Source of the DNA: Mesorhizobium sp. LNHC252B00 | Lineage (GTDB): Bacteria; Pseudomonadota; Alphaproteobacteria; Rhizobiales; Rhizobiaceae | Length of the DNA stretch: 36,756 nucleotides | Direction: 5' to 3' | Assembly (NCBI RefSeq): GCF_000502955.1 | Contig: NZ_AYWO01000006.1 | Coordinates: forward strand, 92,703-129,458 | Shown here: positions 24,673 to 34,062 of the stretch, piece after piece | How positions within the stretch are numbered: the first letter of the stretch is position 1 | Layout: every line of letters starts with the position of its first letter | The notes under the pieces: generated by a model | The model's database searches: none | Seen by the model: only the letters and a program-made list of their open reading frames with translations | What the model was told of the DNA's origin: nothing | Position numbers and translations under genes: made by a program

Positions 24673-24891
24673 TCATTCATCGACTTGGCAATGCCAGGCT
24701 GCATGCCCTGGCAATCGTTCAGGACGGCCGGGCGTGAGTGACGCCACCACCTGAAGTCTGACGCCCTTGCTGGGCAACGTAGGGAAGACGATGCTGAGTG
24801 GCGCCTCGGCTTCCGCCTTTAGAAATTCGGGGCGTAACCCATCGCCGCGCTTGGCAGCGATCAGGTGGAGGTTCTGCAGCAACGGAAGCAT
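24673..24891 (-). CDS. Small hypothetical protein (72 residues)
   Basis: The frame MLPLLQNLHLIAAKRGDGLR continues PEFLKAEAEAPLSIVFPTLP and ends near the hydrolase gene. A good AAGGAG site lies 7 nt before ATG 24891, the main reason to accept it. No family or membrane segment is recognised. It sits between the GST and hydrolase genes with about 65 bp on each side, and may be part of the same transcript. Confidence 0.45.
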   Translation of the reverse strand: MLPLLQNLHLIAAKRGDGLRPEFLKAEAEAPLSIVFPTLPSKGVRLQVVASLTPGRPERLPGHAAWHCQVDE

Positions 24892-24956
24892 GGATAAACT
24901 CCTTCGATATTTGTTCCAGCTCAGGGGTGATAGGACGCGACCGGCCAACTTCGCAG

Positions 24957-25541
24957 TTAGACGAGACCCTCACGAACCATCGCGGCGCGAACAGCAGGAC
25001 GGGCCGCAATTCGGGCGCGGAGCGCTTCCAAAGGCGCGGGAACAGGGACTTGGAAGCGGGCGGCCCAGAGCAGCATCACGAAGAGATAGAAATCCGCGAC
25101 GCTTGGTTTGTCGCCGAACAGATAGTCGGTCCTGAGTTGGTCCGCGAACAGGCCGAGTTGCGTCGTAATCGTCGCGCGCGCTTTGGTCTTTTCGGCATCG
25201 CTGCCTTGGTGCCACATGGGTTTGAAGCTTCGGTGTATCTCAGTCGAGACATAGGTCAGCGCTTCGAGAACGCGCGTGCGGCCCAATGGCCCTTCCACGC
25301 CAAGTGCCGGGTATTGTGATGCGACCCAATCGAGCACGGCGATGTTTTCTGTCAGCGTTTCCCCGCTATCCAGCACGAGGGCCGGAACATACCCCTTGGG
25401 CGTCACCGTGGTGAAATCCTCCCCGGAGCCGGTCCGCTTGGTTTTGAGATTGACAGTTTCGCGCTCGAAGGAAGCACCAGCCTCCTCCAAGGCGATGTGG
25501 TCGGCCAGGCTGCAGGCGAGAGGGCTATAGTAGAGTTTCAC
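24957..25541 (-). CDS. Glutathione S-transferase, beta-class-like
   Basis: This 194-residue cytosolic GST has an N-terminal thioredoxin-fold domain (MKLYYSPLACSLADHIALEE) with Cys10 in the beta-class catalytic position, the glutathione-binding VPALVLDSGETLTENIAVLD segment, and an all-helical C-terminal domain with the GDKPSVADFYLFVML N-capping motif. It would conjugate or reduce electrophiles with glutathione. It is first in a leftward group with an epoxide-hydrolase-like enzyme and a DyP peroxidase, consistent with detoxification of oxidised compounds. Its length is slightly below the usual 200-205 residues, but all motifs are present. Confidence 0.93.
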   Translation of the reverse strand: MKLYYSPLACSLADHIALEEAGASFERETVNLKTKRTGSGEDFTTVTPKGYVPALVLDSGETLTENIAVLDWVASQYPALGVEGPLGRTRVLEALTYVSTEIHRSFKPMWHQGSDAEKTKARATITTQLGLFADQLRTDYLFGDKPSVADFYLFVMLLWAARFQVPVPAPLEALRARIAARPAVRAAMVREGLV

Positions 25542-26051
25542 GGTCTTTCCCTTTCTGGACCCTCGATGACGTTTCGAAAATTTGGCCGTCGTCGGGCGCG
25601 AGACTGCTCATCGCGATGCGCCGGTCATCATTGCCGGCGGCATCCACGCCGTCGGCAGCCAACGACGCTCAGAGGACTCGCACTTGGCGGTGGGGATGGC
25701 TACGACACCGACAGCTAGGCGCGCCTATGCCGAGGTATGGTCGAGCTGAAACAATTGTTCGTGGTTGCCGCACCCTCAACGCCGAGCCTCTCAGCTCACA
25801 TCAGGAATGGGTCAGGTGGAACCAGAGTCCCCGCCCTCGTGGACATGGCGTGCTCGACAGTCCGACCAGTCCTTCGTTCGGGAGACCATAGACGAAGGTA
25901 TTGGAAGCGCGTGCCCTTGGCACGATGGCTCACATCCTGCCTTGGTTGGCATATTTCAAGCTGACATGCGGCGCGAAAACCGAAGCGTGGATTTGCGCGA
26001 AGTGCCGCCGACGAAATGAAGCAGTTTTTTCCAAAGCCAGGAGTCATCATC
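25542..26051. other. Intergenic region, no gene recognised
   Basis: The 510 bp between the leftward GST gene and rightward sequence contain only open frames without ribosome binding sites or family likeness. One stretch near 25610-25740 reads IIAGGIHAVGSQRRSEDSHL and looks somewhat protein-like but has no start or stop that fits. The GST promoter should lie at its left end. Confidence 0.35.
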
Positions 26052-26219
26052 ATGCCGGAGATGACCATTATGGGTCCGGCCGATCCGCAGTTGCCTGCGA
26101 CCGACGCCGTCCATACGGCATCGAGCAAAAAAGCAGACAAAAATGCCGGCGTACCGCAGACCGTCCGCAGGCCGATCCGTCCCAAGGAAGAATCTGGCCG
26201 GGGCAACTGGGGCCATTGA
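26052..26219 (+). CDS. Small hypothetical protein (55 residues)
   Basis: MPEMTIMGPADPQLPATDAV continues to a basic C-terminus (RRPIRPKEESGRGNWGH). An AGGAG site lies 8 nt before ATG 26052; an earlier in-frame ATG at 26016 has no site. It is hydrophilic, with no membrane segment or family seen. The 178 bp after it are empty. Confidence 0.4.
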   Translation: MPEMTIMGPADPQLPATDAVHTASSKKADKNAGVPQTVRRPIRPKEESGRGNWGH

Positions 26220-26397
26220 CCCTGACGGCATTGATTTCAGGACCGGGCGAGGCCTCGGTCTTTCCGCCGTCTCAACCGGCAAACGGTATTCCCAACCCTG
26301 GCCAGCACGGTAACCGCGACGAACCCGCTCGCAATCCCGAGTTAGCGGCACGGCTCTGGCGACGATGTGACCCGCTTCGTAAGCATGGACCTCATGT

Positions 26398-27566
26398 ATG
26401 GTTGACCAAGCGGACGACAACTCCGGTGTCAAGATGGCCGCCGTCTCGGTCGAGGCCAGCAGCCTCGGCGACCAATTGGCGACCATCCATCTGGGTTTGA
26501 AGGCATCGCCGGTCCGCAACTGGCTGCTCTGGACGTCGGTTGGAATCGTGGCAGTCATTAGCGCGACATCGATCGGCCAGGTCGTGCTCAACAGCTGGAA
26601 CCAGCCCTTCTACGACGCGCTGGCGCGCCGCGACTTGCCGGTTCTCCTATATCAGCTTGTGATCTTTGCCCTTATTGCCGGCAGCCTTCTGGTGCTCAAT
26701 ATTAGCCAGGCCTGGCTTAACCAGATGATCCGGCTGAAGCTGCGCGAGGCGTTGACGCTCGACCTGATCGACCAATGGATGCACCCGGCGTGGGCGTTGC
26801 GATTGACAAATGCCGGTGCTATCGGCGTCAATCCCGATCAGCGCATGCAGCAGGACGCCGCGCATCTTTCCGATCTGTCGACGGACCTCGGGATCGGGCT
26901 GCTGCAGTCGTTCATCCTGCTGGCGTCTTTTGTTGAGGTGCTCTGGCGGGTTTCTTCTGGCTTCGTCTTCCACATTGGCGGTTATCCCTTGGCGATACCA
27001 GGTTACATGGTGTGGGCGGCGCTGCTTTATGCCGGCATAGCATCGTGGCTGAGTTGGCTGGTGGGGCACCCGCTGGTCAATCTCGACGGTGATCGTTACA
27101 CACGGGAAGCGGAACTTCGCTCCTCCATGGTGCGCATCAACGAAAATGTCGATGCCATCGCGCTCTACCATGGCGAGGCCGACGCGAAGCGACGGCTCGA
27201 AATGGACCTCAGTGCGGTGCTGGCAGCGATGCGGCGCATCTACACCGCCCAGATCAACCTGTCATGGGTGACCAACACTTACGGCTGGATTGGCATCGTG
27301 GTCCCAATCCTTATCGCGGCACCTGTGTATTTCTCGGGCCAGATAGCTTCGGCGGACTGATGGTGGCAGTCGGCGCGTTTAACCAGATGAATTCTTCGCT
27401 GCGCTGGTTCATCAACAACGTCGGCAGCATCGCCGACTGGCGCGCCACGCTGATGCGTGTTGCCGATTTTCGCATCGCGCTGAATAAGACCGACGTGGTG
27501 CACGACATGGAAAAGCCCATTGAAGTCGGCGACAATGCCGATGGGCCTGACCAACGAGAAACTTGA
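26398..27566 (+). pseudogene. ABC exporter of the SbmA/BacA (YddA)-like type, frameshifted and lacking its ATPase
   Basis: The frame from ATG 26398 encodes a membrane domain: SWNQPFYDALARRDLPVLLY, then LNQMIRLKLREALTLDLIDQ, the QRMQQDAAHLSDLSTDLGIG motif, and EAELRSSMVRINENVDAIAL. It stops at TGA 27358-27360 just after PVYFSGQIA. The homologous protein continues in the preceding frame as SFGGLMVAVGAFNQMNSSLR, then WFINNVGSIADWRATLMRVA, to TGA 27564-27566. A one-base deletion near 27345 explains the break. The nucleotide-binding domain that should follow is absent. Relatives include BacA, needed for peptide uptake in symbiotic rhizobia, and YddA-type proteins. This copy cannot transport. Confidence 0.8.
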
Positions 27567-27639
27567 GACCTGCTGTCCCGAATAGAAGGGCAAGCAGCCT
27601 GTTCTCGCCGCTGGACGAGGTTGTTCCCGGCTCTCCTCA

Positions 27640-27732
27640 CGGATTGCTTTGAGAGTAGGGACAGACGTCAACTTACACGATCTGCTAAATGCTATTGGCC
27701 GGGCAACGTCTTTGCTCCTCGGAGCGGAGGAA
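27640..27732 (+). pseudogene. Possible GAF-domain fragment
   Basis: One frame reads RIALRVGTDVNLHDLLNAIG, then RATSLLLGAEE, which fits the start of a GAF domain (LL-AI-RAT-LLGAE) as found in sensor kinases and cyclases. The match is about 30 residues and is cut on both sides. It may belong to the same decayed signalling genes as those at 28521-29890. Confidence 0.3.
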
Positions 27733-27937
27733 TGCCACTTGGCATGTATGCCGGGGATCGCACATCCCTGACGAACTGTGACCGAGCGCATCGATGTCTT
27801 CTACAATCATCGCGCCTGGCCGCCCTAGACTTTAGCATCGACGAACAGGTGCCTGCGTAGAATTGGCGGGTACCTGGGACTGCCCCATTCTCCGCGCACC
27901 GGCCACCTCCGTGGCACGGCTGAAGAAGGAGATGAAA

Positions 27938-28294
27938 ATGAGAAATGATGTAACAAGCAACGGGTTGGAATGGACCAACCTTATTCTCGGCGCAGGCTTG
28001 GCCTGCGCCGCAATCATGTTCGTCGGGCTACCTGCTGCGGCTTGGGACGCTGGGGTCGTGGGCGCGCTGATTGTGTGCAGCTCTGCCGTGGCCCTCTACC
28101 GGTACGGGGACTGGACGGAATGGTCCAACCTCACCTTGGGGTGCTGGGCGGTGGTCGCTCCGTTTCTGCTCGGCTTCGGATCTGCGCAGGGGCCGATGTG
28201 GACGCATGTCCTGGTCGGGGTTTGCGTAGCGACAACAGCTGCGGCGCAACTTGTGGCAAGTCGCAGGACGCAAGCTCATTCGAGCTCCAACTAA
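27938..28294 (+). CDS. SPW-repeat membrane protein
   Basis: This 118-residue protein carries two SPW-type repeats: LEWTNLILGAGLACAAIMF (about residues 9-27) and TEWSNLTLGCWAVVAPFLLG (about 58-77), each followed by a second hydrophobic helix, for four membrane segments in all. SPW proteins are small bacterial membrane proteins of unknown role. An AAGGAG site lies 6 nt before ATG 27938; ATG 27932 and a longer upstream start are less well placed. It is intact although surrounded by pseudogenes. No clear terminator follows. Confidence 0.82.
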   Translation: MRNDVTSNGLEWTNLILGAGLACAAIMFVGLPAAAWDAGVVGALIVCSSAVALYRYGDWTEWSNLTLGCWAVVAPFLLGFGSAQGPMWTHVLVGVCVATTAAAQLVASRRTQAHSSSN

Positions 28295-28520
28295 CTCTGT
28301 TGTCCGGAGGGCGCCGCGGCGCGGCAACGGGGAGTTTCGGCTTGCCTCCTGTGCCTCGGCGCCTCCAACGCTGCTGCTCGGCTGCTGCGCTCAAACCAGA
28401 TGGGGCCCTATACTCAGGCTAAGTCTGTCTAAACAAACCTCCATGCCTACATCTCTTGTCGTGTTGCACTGGCCCCAATGCTTCTGTCATGTCAGATATT
28501 GAGGAGAAATTGTCGTTTTC

Positions 28521-28640
28521 CTCAGCCCAGAATTCGTGGTCTCCGGTGCGATGAAAGGAGATTGCGTTCGATCTTGGTTTTAGCGAAGTGACTGTGAAAA
28601 AATTCGCGGTCCGTCTCACATCCATTCAACGATTGTCAGC
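28521..28640 (+). pseudogene. FixJ/LuxR-type response regulator, HTH fragment
   Basis: Two adjacent frames join to a LuxR-type DNA-binding domain: LSPEFVVSGAMK in one frame, then, after one extra G in AAAGGAG (about 28556), EIAFDLGFSEVTVK in the other. Intact relatives read VVSG-MNK-IA-DLG-SEVTVKVHR. The receiver domain is missing and the region after TVK does not match. A double-PAS sensor kinase relic follows 200 bp downstream, so this was probably its partner. Confidence 0.6.
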
Positions 28641-28854
28641 CGCCTCCAACCTATTTCAGTGCCAGTTGAAGATGGCTTCGGCTGCCGGGAAAGCAGTCGC
28701 AGAATCGGTAAAAAACGGGGCGCTTTGCGAACTGAGTAGACGCGGCCACGATGACAGGTCGGCCGGGGAAGCGGATCCAGAGGGTCTCAGATGGAACTAA
28801 CCTCATTGCGGCAGCGCCACGCCATGGCCTGCCGCGATTGGCGTTGGATGCGTT

Positions 28855-29890
28855 TTGGTTACGCTTTTAACCCATGAGCCATCTGACCTGTTGGTCGTGG
28901 TCGCAATTGTCTGCGTCTGCATGGGCTGGAAGGCGGGATCGGATGCCGTAGCAGCCGTGAGCTTGGTGTCAGCGGCGATCTTGCTGTCGCCGGAATACGT
29001 CACAGAGAACGGTCTTGCTCGGTTCGCGGCGTTTGTTTCGGGGCGTTTGCACTTTGGCTGGTGGTAAGAATCTTCGGGACCATCAGCTTCTATAACCGGC
29101 TTTACCAGAGTGCCGGGTCGGGCATCGCCGATATTCCGGGCATCGCCTGGTCCGCCTGTCCGGACGGACGCCTTCGGTTTCTCACTCCCGCAGCCCTTTG
29201 GCGTCACGGTCGAGGAAATGCGCGAGATCATGGATGCCGACGACTTGTCTCGGTGGCGGAGATTTGTCCACCCCGACGATGTCGAGGCGAGCATGGCGCA
29301 ATGGCGCCACAGCCTAGAGATGCCTCGCGCGATGACCAGGGACGAATCGTCGGCTGGCATGGCCATACCGAGGACATAGACGACCGGCGCAAAGCGGAGA
29401 CCGCGCTGCGCAGCAGCGAGAGGGAGCTCAGGCTGCTGATCGATACGGTGCCCACGATGATCTGGCTGGTGACGCCGGCGGGATTGCCGTACTATTTCAT
29501 CAAAACGGTTCGCAGACTGGGCGGGCATCAGTTCAGCCAAGGAGGAATCGCCAGGCAGGCGGCAGTTCGCCTCGCATGTGGAGTTGTTCCATCCGGATGA
29601 CCAGGCGGGCGTCAAGGCCGTGTTTCAGAAGTCATTTGCCCGGGGAGAGCCACTCCAGCACAAAGGTCGGCTGTGCAGCAAGGATGGCGAATATCGCTGG
29701 ATGGCGCTTCGAACCGTTGCGCGACGAAGACGGAACAATCCTTCGCTGGTACGGCGTCAATTTCGACATCGACGACGAGGTCCGCGCGCAGGAATCACTG
29801 CGTCTAGCGGACGAGCGGCTCGCGCGCGCCCTGTGCGCCGCCAGCGGAGATCATCTCCCGAACCGCACGACACGACTGGGCTGGTCATGA
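28855..29890 (+). pseudogene. PAS-domain sensor histidine kinase, multiple frameshifts
   Basis: Pieces of one protein appear in order in different frames. A membrane segment rich in Ala/Val (28855-29067) resembles the DUF4118 sensor region. The first PAS domain includes VTVEEMREIMDADDLSRWRR and FVHPDDVEASMAQWRHSLE. An internal loss follows, then RDDQGRIVGWHGHTEDIDDR, RKAETALRSSERELRLLIDT and VPTMIWLVTP, which starts a second PAS domain. After a further shift come ELFHPDDQAGVKAVFQKSFA and RWYGVNFDIDDEVRAQESLR. The sequence ends at LADERLARAL, just where the histidine-kinase core should begin. At least three frameshifts and two deletions are present. The 250 bp after it (29891-30142) hold nothing convincing. 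Confidence 0.75.
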
Positions 29891-30142
29891 GGGCGGACGC
29901 TGGGGATGGCCGCGATATCGGGCTGGTGAGGTGGCGGATGAGGTCGGATTCGTTTAGCATGCCAGCGCCGCTCCGTTTCGCCGCATACAACGACAAGGCC
30001 AATGCCAGGCTTCGAAAGCGAAAGCGCCGCGGCTTGCGCCGCCGAGTTGGCCTCGATCACCATAAGGACGAGCCTTTGTCAGCGCGTTGAGTTGTTCGAT
30101 GTGCATCAAAGTCCTCCGAGATCGCCCTACCTCCTGTCGACC

Positions 30143-30553
30143 TCACTTTTCGAATGTCGTCAGGTTTGTGTCGTCCGTATCGACGACGAACACGGCAAGC
30201 AATCGAGCAGGCTCGGTGGTGCTGGCATTTCCGCTGACGCCGTGATGATCACCGGGGAACTCGGACCAACTGTCGCCAGTCCGATAGGTAGTCACTGGCC
30301 CATTATTGACCTGACTGCGGATCGCGCCTTCCAGAACCGTTGCGAAGATAAAGGCCGACTTCGCGTGAGTATGTGACGGGGAGCTGCCGCCGGGCCCATA
30401 CTCGACCAGCACGGCACGCATGCTCTTGCCGGGCACATTCGGGAGTTGGTGGTCGTAGACCATGGTCACCTTTGCGCCTGAAGAATCGTCGGCCTTGGCC
30501 CCGGTTGCAAAAACAGCTGCAAGAGCAGCGGTACAGAGGATGGTCTTAATCAT
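30143..30553 (-). CDS. Exported cupin-domain protein
   Basis: This 136-residue protein has a Sec signal peptide (MIKTILCTAALAAVFATGAK, cut near ADD at residue 22) and a single cupin_2 barrel. Metal-binding residues appear as SHTHAKSAFIFATVLEGAI (two His and a Glu) and the second motif SEFPGDHHGVSGN. It is therefore likely a periplasmic metal-binding cupin. Relatives have many roles and none can be assigned. It is a single gene. A 178-bp gap on its upstream side (30554-30731) contains no gene, although a leftward frame ends in DLLAFIRS, like a cytochrome c tail. Confidence 0.88.
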   Translation of the reverse strand: MIKTILCTAALAAVFATGAKADDSSGAKVTMVYDHQLPNVPGKSMRAVLVEYGPGGSSPSHTHAKSAFIFATVLEGAIRSQVNNGPVTTYRTGDSWSEFPGDHHGVSGNASTTEPARLLAVFVVDTDDTNLTTFEK

Positions 30554-30731
30554 AGTTTGGGTTCCTTGTTTGCGATGAGGTGAAGAAGGGATCGCCGGCC
30601 GATGGGAGGGGGCGGCCGGCGATCAGGCTCTTGCCGGGGGGAGCGGCGTGAGCCTATGACCTGATGAAGGCGAGCAGATCAGTTTGACTATGTCGCGCTG
30701 GGTCGTGACATGACGTGCGTGCGGAAAACTC

Positions 30732-31028
30732 TCAGAGACCTTCAGTGTCCCGCGTTTCAGGATCTTTGCGGCCAAAGCATTGACTAGAAAGAAGCGGGGG
30801 GTGGTCCTCGCGCTGATCGCGCAAAACCAATTTGCCGTTGCCTCTTCGGCCCCGCATTACGGCCGTTCTGTCGGCTTTTGCCATGTAGCGGCCCTCAGTC
30901 AATGTTTCGATGAAACGCGACGCCTGCCAGTCTTTTGGCCACGGGCCGGCGACATATTTCTCGTCTTTGTAGACAAAGAAGACAGAATAGCCGTTTGCGT
31001 CCGCTTCCTTTTTTACGCGGTATGTCAT
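30732..31028 (-). CDS. Conserved small hypothetical protein
   Basis: This 98-residue frame begins MTYRVKKEADANGYSVFFVY, then KDEKYVAGPWPKDWQASRFI. The composition is protein-like and I associate the N-terminal 50 residues with hypothetical proteins of Mesorhizobium, though I cannot name a family. The C-terminal 40 residues (RGRRGNGKLVLRDQREDHPP onward) look less natural and may be a frameshifted end. The ribosome binding site is weak. No signal or membrane segment is seen. Confidence 0.5.
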   Translation of the reverse strand: MTYRVKKEADANGYSVFFVYKDEKYVAGPWPKDWQASRFIETLTEGRYMAKADRTAVMRGRRGNGKLVLRDQREDHPPLLSSQCFGRKDPETRDTEGL

Positions 31029-31148
31029 TTTATCTGCCTTACACGCTGCTTGAACTTTCGTGCTGAATTGGAAAGCAACTTAATTTGATTGCTCAACGGA
31101 GATCGATCTTGATGCCCCCGCTGCGTCGAGCGGCACGCAAATCACAGA

Positions 31149-31907
31149 TCAGTTCCGCTGGAGCTGGGCGTGGCCGAACCAGTCTTCGAAGTCCGTTGCA
31201 CCTATGCGCGGATGATCGCCTGGCACGAGGGAGCGATCGTTAAGTTCCGTGCCAAAATAGCGTGCCTGGGGATCCGCTGTTACTTTACGCGGATCGTTCG
31301 TTGCCTTCAGAAATCTAGCAACGAGGTCGCTCATGCGGATCGGCTCTGGGCCTGCAATCTCGATCACGCCATTGACCGGTGGCGAAAGCGCCACATCCGT
31401 CATGATGTCCGCGACGTCGTCAGACGCGATTGGTTGAAAATAGGCATTCGGAACTATCGTGACGTCTCCGACAGTACCCGACTGGGCAATGCCGCTTAGA
31501 AATTCGAAAAATTGCGTCGAGTGGACAATCGTGTATGGGATTGCGGAGCCTCGGATCAGCCTTTCCTGGGCCATCTTGGCGCGCATGTAGCCGCTATCAG
31601 GCAGACGCTCGGCGCCCACGATCGAAAGGGCGATGTGGTGCTTCACGCCGGCGGTTTTTTCTGCTGCGAGCAAGTTCCGGCCAGAGGTCTCGAAGAACTC
31701 CAGAACGGCCTTGTCCTCGAAAGAGGGCGAATTCGCCAGGTCGATGACGACCTGCGCTCCCGCAAGCGCTTCGGAGAGACCCTCGCCGGTGATCGTGTTG
31801 ACGCCGCCGTTAGGTGACGCTGCGAGCACATCATGGCCCTTCTTACGCAGCCTCTCGACTGTCTTCGAGCCGATCAGTCCGGTTCCACCAATAACAACGA
31901 TCTTCAT
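31149..31907 (-). CDS. NmrA-like NAD(P)-binding protein (atypical SDR)
   Basis: This 252-residue Rossmann-fold protein begins MKIVVIGGTGLIGSKTVERL, with the GGTGLIG dinucleotide-binding motif. It contains VVIDLANSPSFEDKAVLEFF, GVKHHIALSIVGAERLPDSG and a YMRAKMAQERLI motif in place of the SDR YxxxK. It belongs to the NmrA/atypical SDR group: NAD(P)H sensors, or reductases of small ketones or flavins. ATG 31907 has a GAGGAAG site about 8 nt upstream; an earlier in-frame start at 32000 adds 31 non-family residues and is less likely. The gene is single and looks intact. Confidence 0.9.
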   Translation of the reverse strand: MKIVVIGGTGLIGSKTVERLRKKGHDVLAASPNGGVNTITGEGLSEALAGAQVVIDLANSPSFEDKAVLEFFETSGRNLLAAEKTAGVKHHIALSIVGAERLPDSGYMRAKMAQERLIRGSAIPYTIVHSTQFFEFLSGIAQSGTVGDVTIVPNAYFQPIASDDVADIMTDVALSPPVNGVIEIAGPEPIRMSDLVARFLKATNDPRKVTADPQARYFGTELNDRSLVPGDHPRIGATDFEDWFGHAQLQRN

Positions 31908-32518
31908 GACGTACTTCCTCGGTCCGTGATTCAGGTTCGATTTTCTGATCAAGCGGCCAATTGGCCGGCGCATCGCTTGTCTACGTTCGAGACAGTGCAC
32001 CGGGGCTGCCGGTCCAGGCTATCGACCGGAAGCATCTGTCATGCGATGCGAAGGTCTAGGACGAATGCATCCGTCGAATGGGGATTCTAGTCAGCAGGGA
32101 CACAGCGACTTGAGGTACTAGCTAAGCCGGCATGCCACCCGGGAGCGGTCAGGGGCCATCACCATCAAGGTCGGCTGAGAGGCAGCTTCGGCCAGCGGCA
32201 AATTGCTCTTCGACCGCACTGAGGCGCATTCCGATCAGGCAGCTTTGGGGCCGTGTATGGACGGCTCTCCGTTGGCAAGGGATTTGTGAGCTTTTGCAGT
32301 TGCTGGTTGGTGCGGCCATGTATCCGACCTGTAGGTGCGGCCTTTCATGTGCCGCTGGCCATAATGCCATTCGCGCGTCTCAGGTCCCGATCGAAAGCTC
32401 GCACTTATGGTGCACGGCCCCAGTGGGTTTTCCCGATCCGGCGGTTTCAACCGGCTTTGTGCATTAGCTCCTGTCCGCCCTTTCCAACCTCGTCGGCGAT
32501 AGCACGCCTTGTTTCGTT
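31908..32518. other. Intergenic region, no gene recognised
   Basis: These 611 bp lie between the NmrA-like gene and the IS110 transposase. Open frames on both strands are short and without ribosome binding sites. The right part (about 32470-32518) may be the 3' non-coding end of the insertion sequence. No inverse repeats or terminators were recognised. Confidence 0.4.
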
Positions 32519-33544
32519 CTACGCGATGACCGGCTCCCTGTAGCGCTCGCCGCCGGTCATCAATGCCCAGACCATGCGGGCTGTCTTGTTAGCCAGCGCA
32601 ACCGCCGCGACCTTGGTCGTTCGTCGTGCCATCAACTGCACGAGCCAGGGGCGCCTGGTCCCGTTCCGCTCCGCGTAGCGGATGACGGCCATCGCCCCGA
32701 CGACGAGCAGCTGGCGCAGGTAGCGATTACCTGCCTTGGAGATGCTGCCGAGCTTCTCCTTACCCCCGCTCGAGTTTTGCTTCGGCACGAGCCCGATCCA
32801 AGCCGAGAGGCATCGCCCCGACTTGAATGCGTGCGGATCGGCGACGGTCGCCACGAACGCACTCGCCAGCAGCGGGCCAACGCCCGGAATCTCCATCAAC
32901 CTGCGACCCAGTTCAGTCTCTCGCGCACTCGCACGGACCCGGCGATCATTTTCGAGGATCTGTTCCTTCACGACACGAAGCTGTGCTTCAAGCATCCTCA
33001 GGCAAAGCCGTGCGTCGGCCGGTATCCTGGCATCGTTCTCGTCGTTGATGACCACGAGAAGTTGCTCAATTCCATTACGCCCGATCGGCGCCACGACCCC
33101 GAACTCGGATAGGTGCGCCCGCAACGCGTTCGATATCTGTGTGCGCTGGCGATTGAGCATCAAACGAACCCGGTGCAGCATCATCACACTCTGCTGCTCG
33201 GGCGACTTCACCGGTACGAAGCGCATCGTCGGTCGTGTCACGGCCTCGCAGATCGCCTCTGCATCTGCAGCATCATTCTTCTGTCGCTTCAGATACGGCT
33301 TCACATACTGTGCCGGCAGCAGCCGCACATCGTGGCCACGTGCGATTAGCTCGCGAGCCCAATAATGCGACGAACTGCACGCCTCGATCCCGACAAGGCA
33401 TCGCGGCAAGCTCTCAAAGAACGGCAGCACACGCCCACGCGTCAACTTCCTGCGAACTGCGACCTCACCAGCCGCATCCACGCCGTGGACTTGAAACACG
33501 GACTTCGCAATATCCAGACCGATTGTCGTAACGTTGCTCATCAT
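32519..33544 (-). mobile_element. IS110-family insertion sequence transposase
   Basis: This 341-residue transposase has the IS110 layout. An N-terminal RuvC-like DEDD domain has TIGLDIAKSVFQVHGVD (first Asp), CLVGIEACSSSHYWAREL (Glu) and KRQKNDAADAEAICEA (two Asp). The C-terminal Transposase_20 domain reads LMEIPGVGPLLASAFVATVA, then GRCLSAWIGLVPKQNSSGGK, the SISKAGNRYLRQLLV region and the conserved Ser. It appears full length and intact, so the element could be active. IS110 elements often lack terminal inverted repeats; I could not place the ends or a guiding non-coding RNA, which should lie in the flanks 33545-33640 or 32400-32518. Confidence 0.93.
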
Positions 33545-34062
33545 AGCGCTCCTCCAGCTCTAATCCCGCGATGATACCGCAGGAGGCAGGAGAGCCGTCC
33601 ACCGCATCAGAAGCGGACTTGCGGCTTGGAATGTGAGAAGCGGACGTTCACGCGCCCCCATGCATCGACGCGATCTGACCCAAGCCGGTCATTCCCCGGG
33701 TCAACATGGACGTCGCGGAACGGCGGGAAGCCGTCATTCAGACAGTTCAGTTAGCGATGGCTTCGGCAGCATCACTTCGGCCAGTGCCGTGCACCGGCAC
33801 GCTTTTGAGTACGAGCGGCGCTGAGCACTTGAGCACCCATTCGTTCGCATCAGTGCTAATCCGTTGCAGCAATAAACCCGGTCCAGATGGGGATGAACTC
33901 GTTTCCAATCGACCGATAATGCCCCTGACCGCTAACGACGAAATTTTGCCGGTCCGCATCTCTCCCACCGGAGCGCGCGTGGTGGTACTCAATCACGAAA
34001 CCGCAGTGCGAGACTAAGCGCTGTTTGATGCGCGGGGTAGCTGTCATATCAGTTGCGCCGGA
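33545..34062. other. Non-coding flank of IS110 and intergenic region
   Basis: These 518 bp separate the IS110 transposase start from the MacB-type gene stop. The first 100 bp probably belong to the insertion sequence (upstream non-coding end). Open frames at 33706-34017 (plus) and 33747-33992 (minus) overlap each other and have no family match or ribosome binding site. No terminator was recognised. Confidence 0.4.

Noticed and set aside
30654..30704. Cytochrome c C-terminal tail (leftward frame ending DLLAFIRS)
   Set aside because: Only about eight residues match the usual ending and no haem motif is found upstream; it could be chance.
33706..34017. Overlapping plus and minus frames beside the IS110 element
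   Set aside because: They are mutual shadows without ribosome binding sites or motifs.
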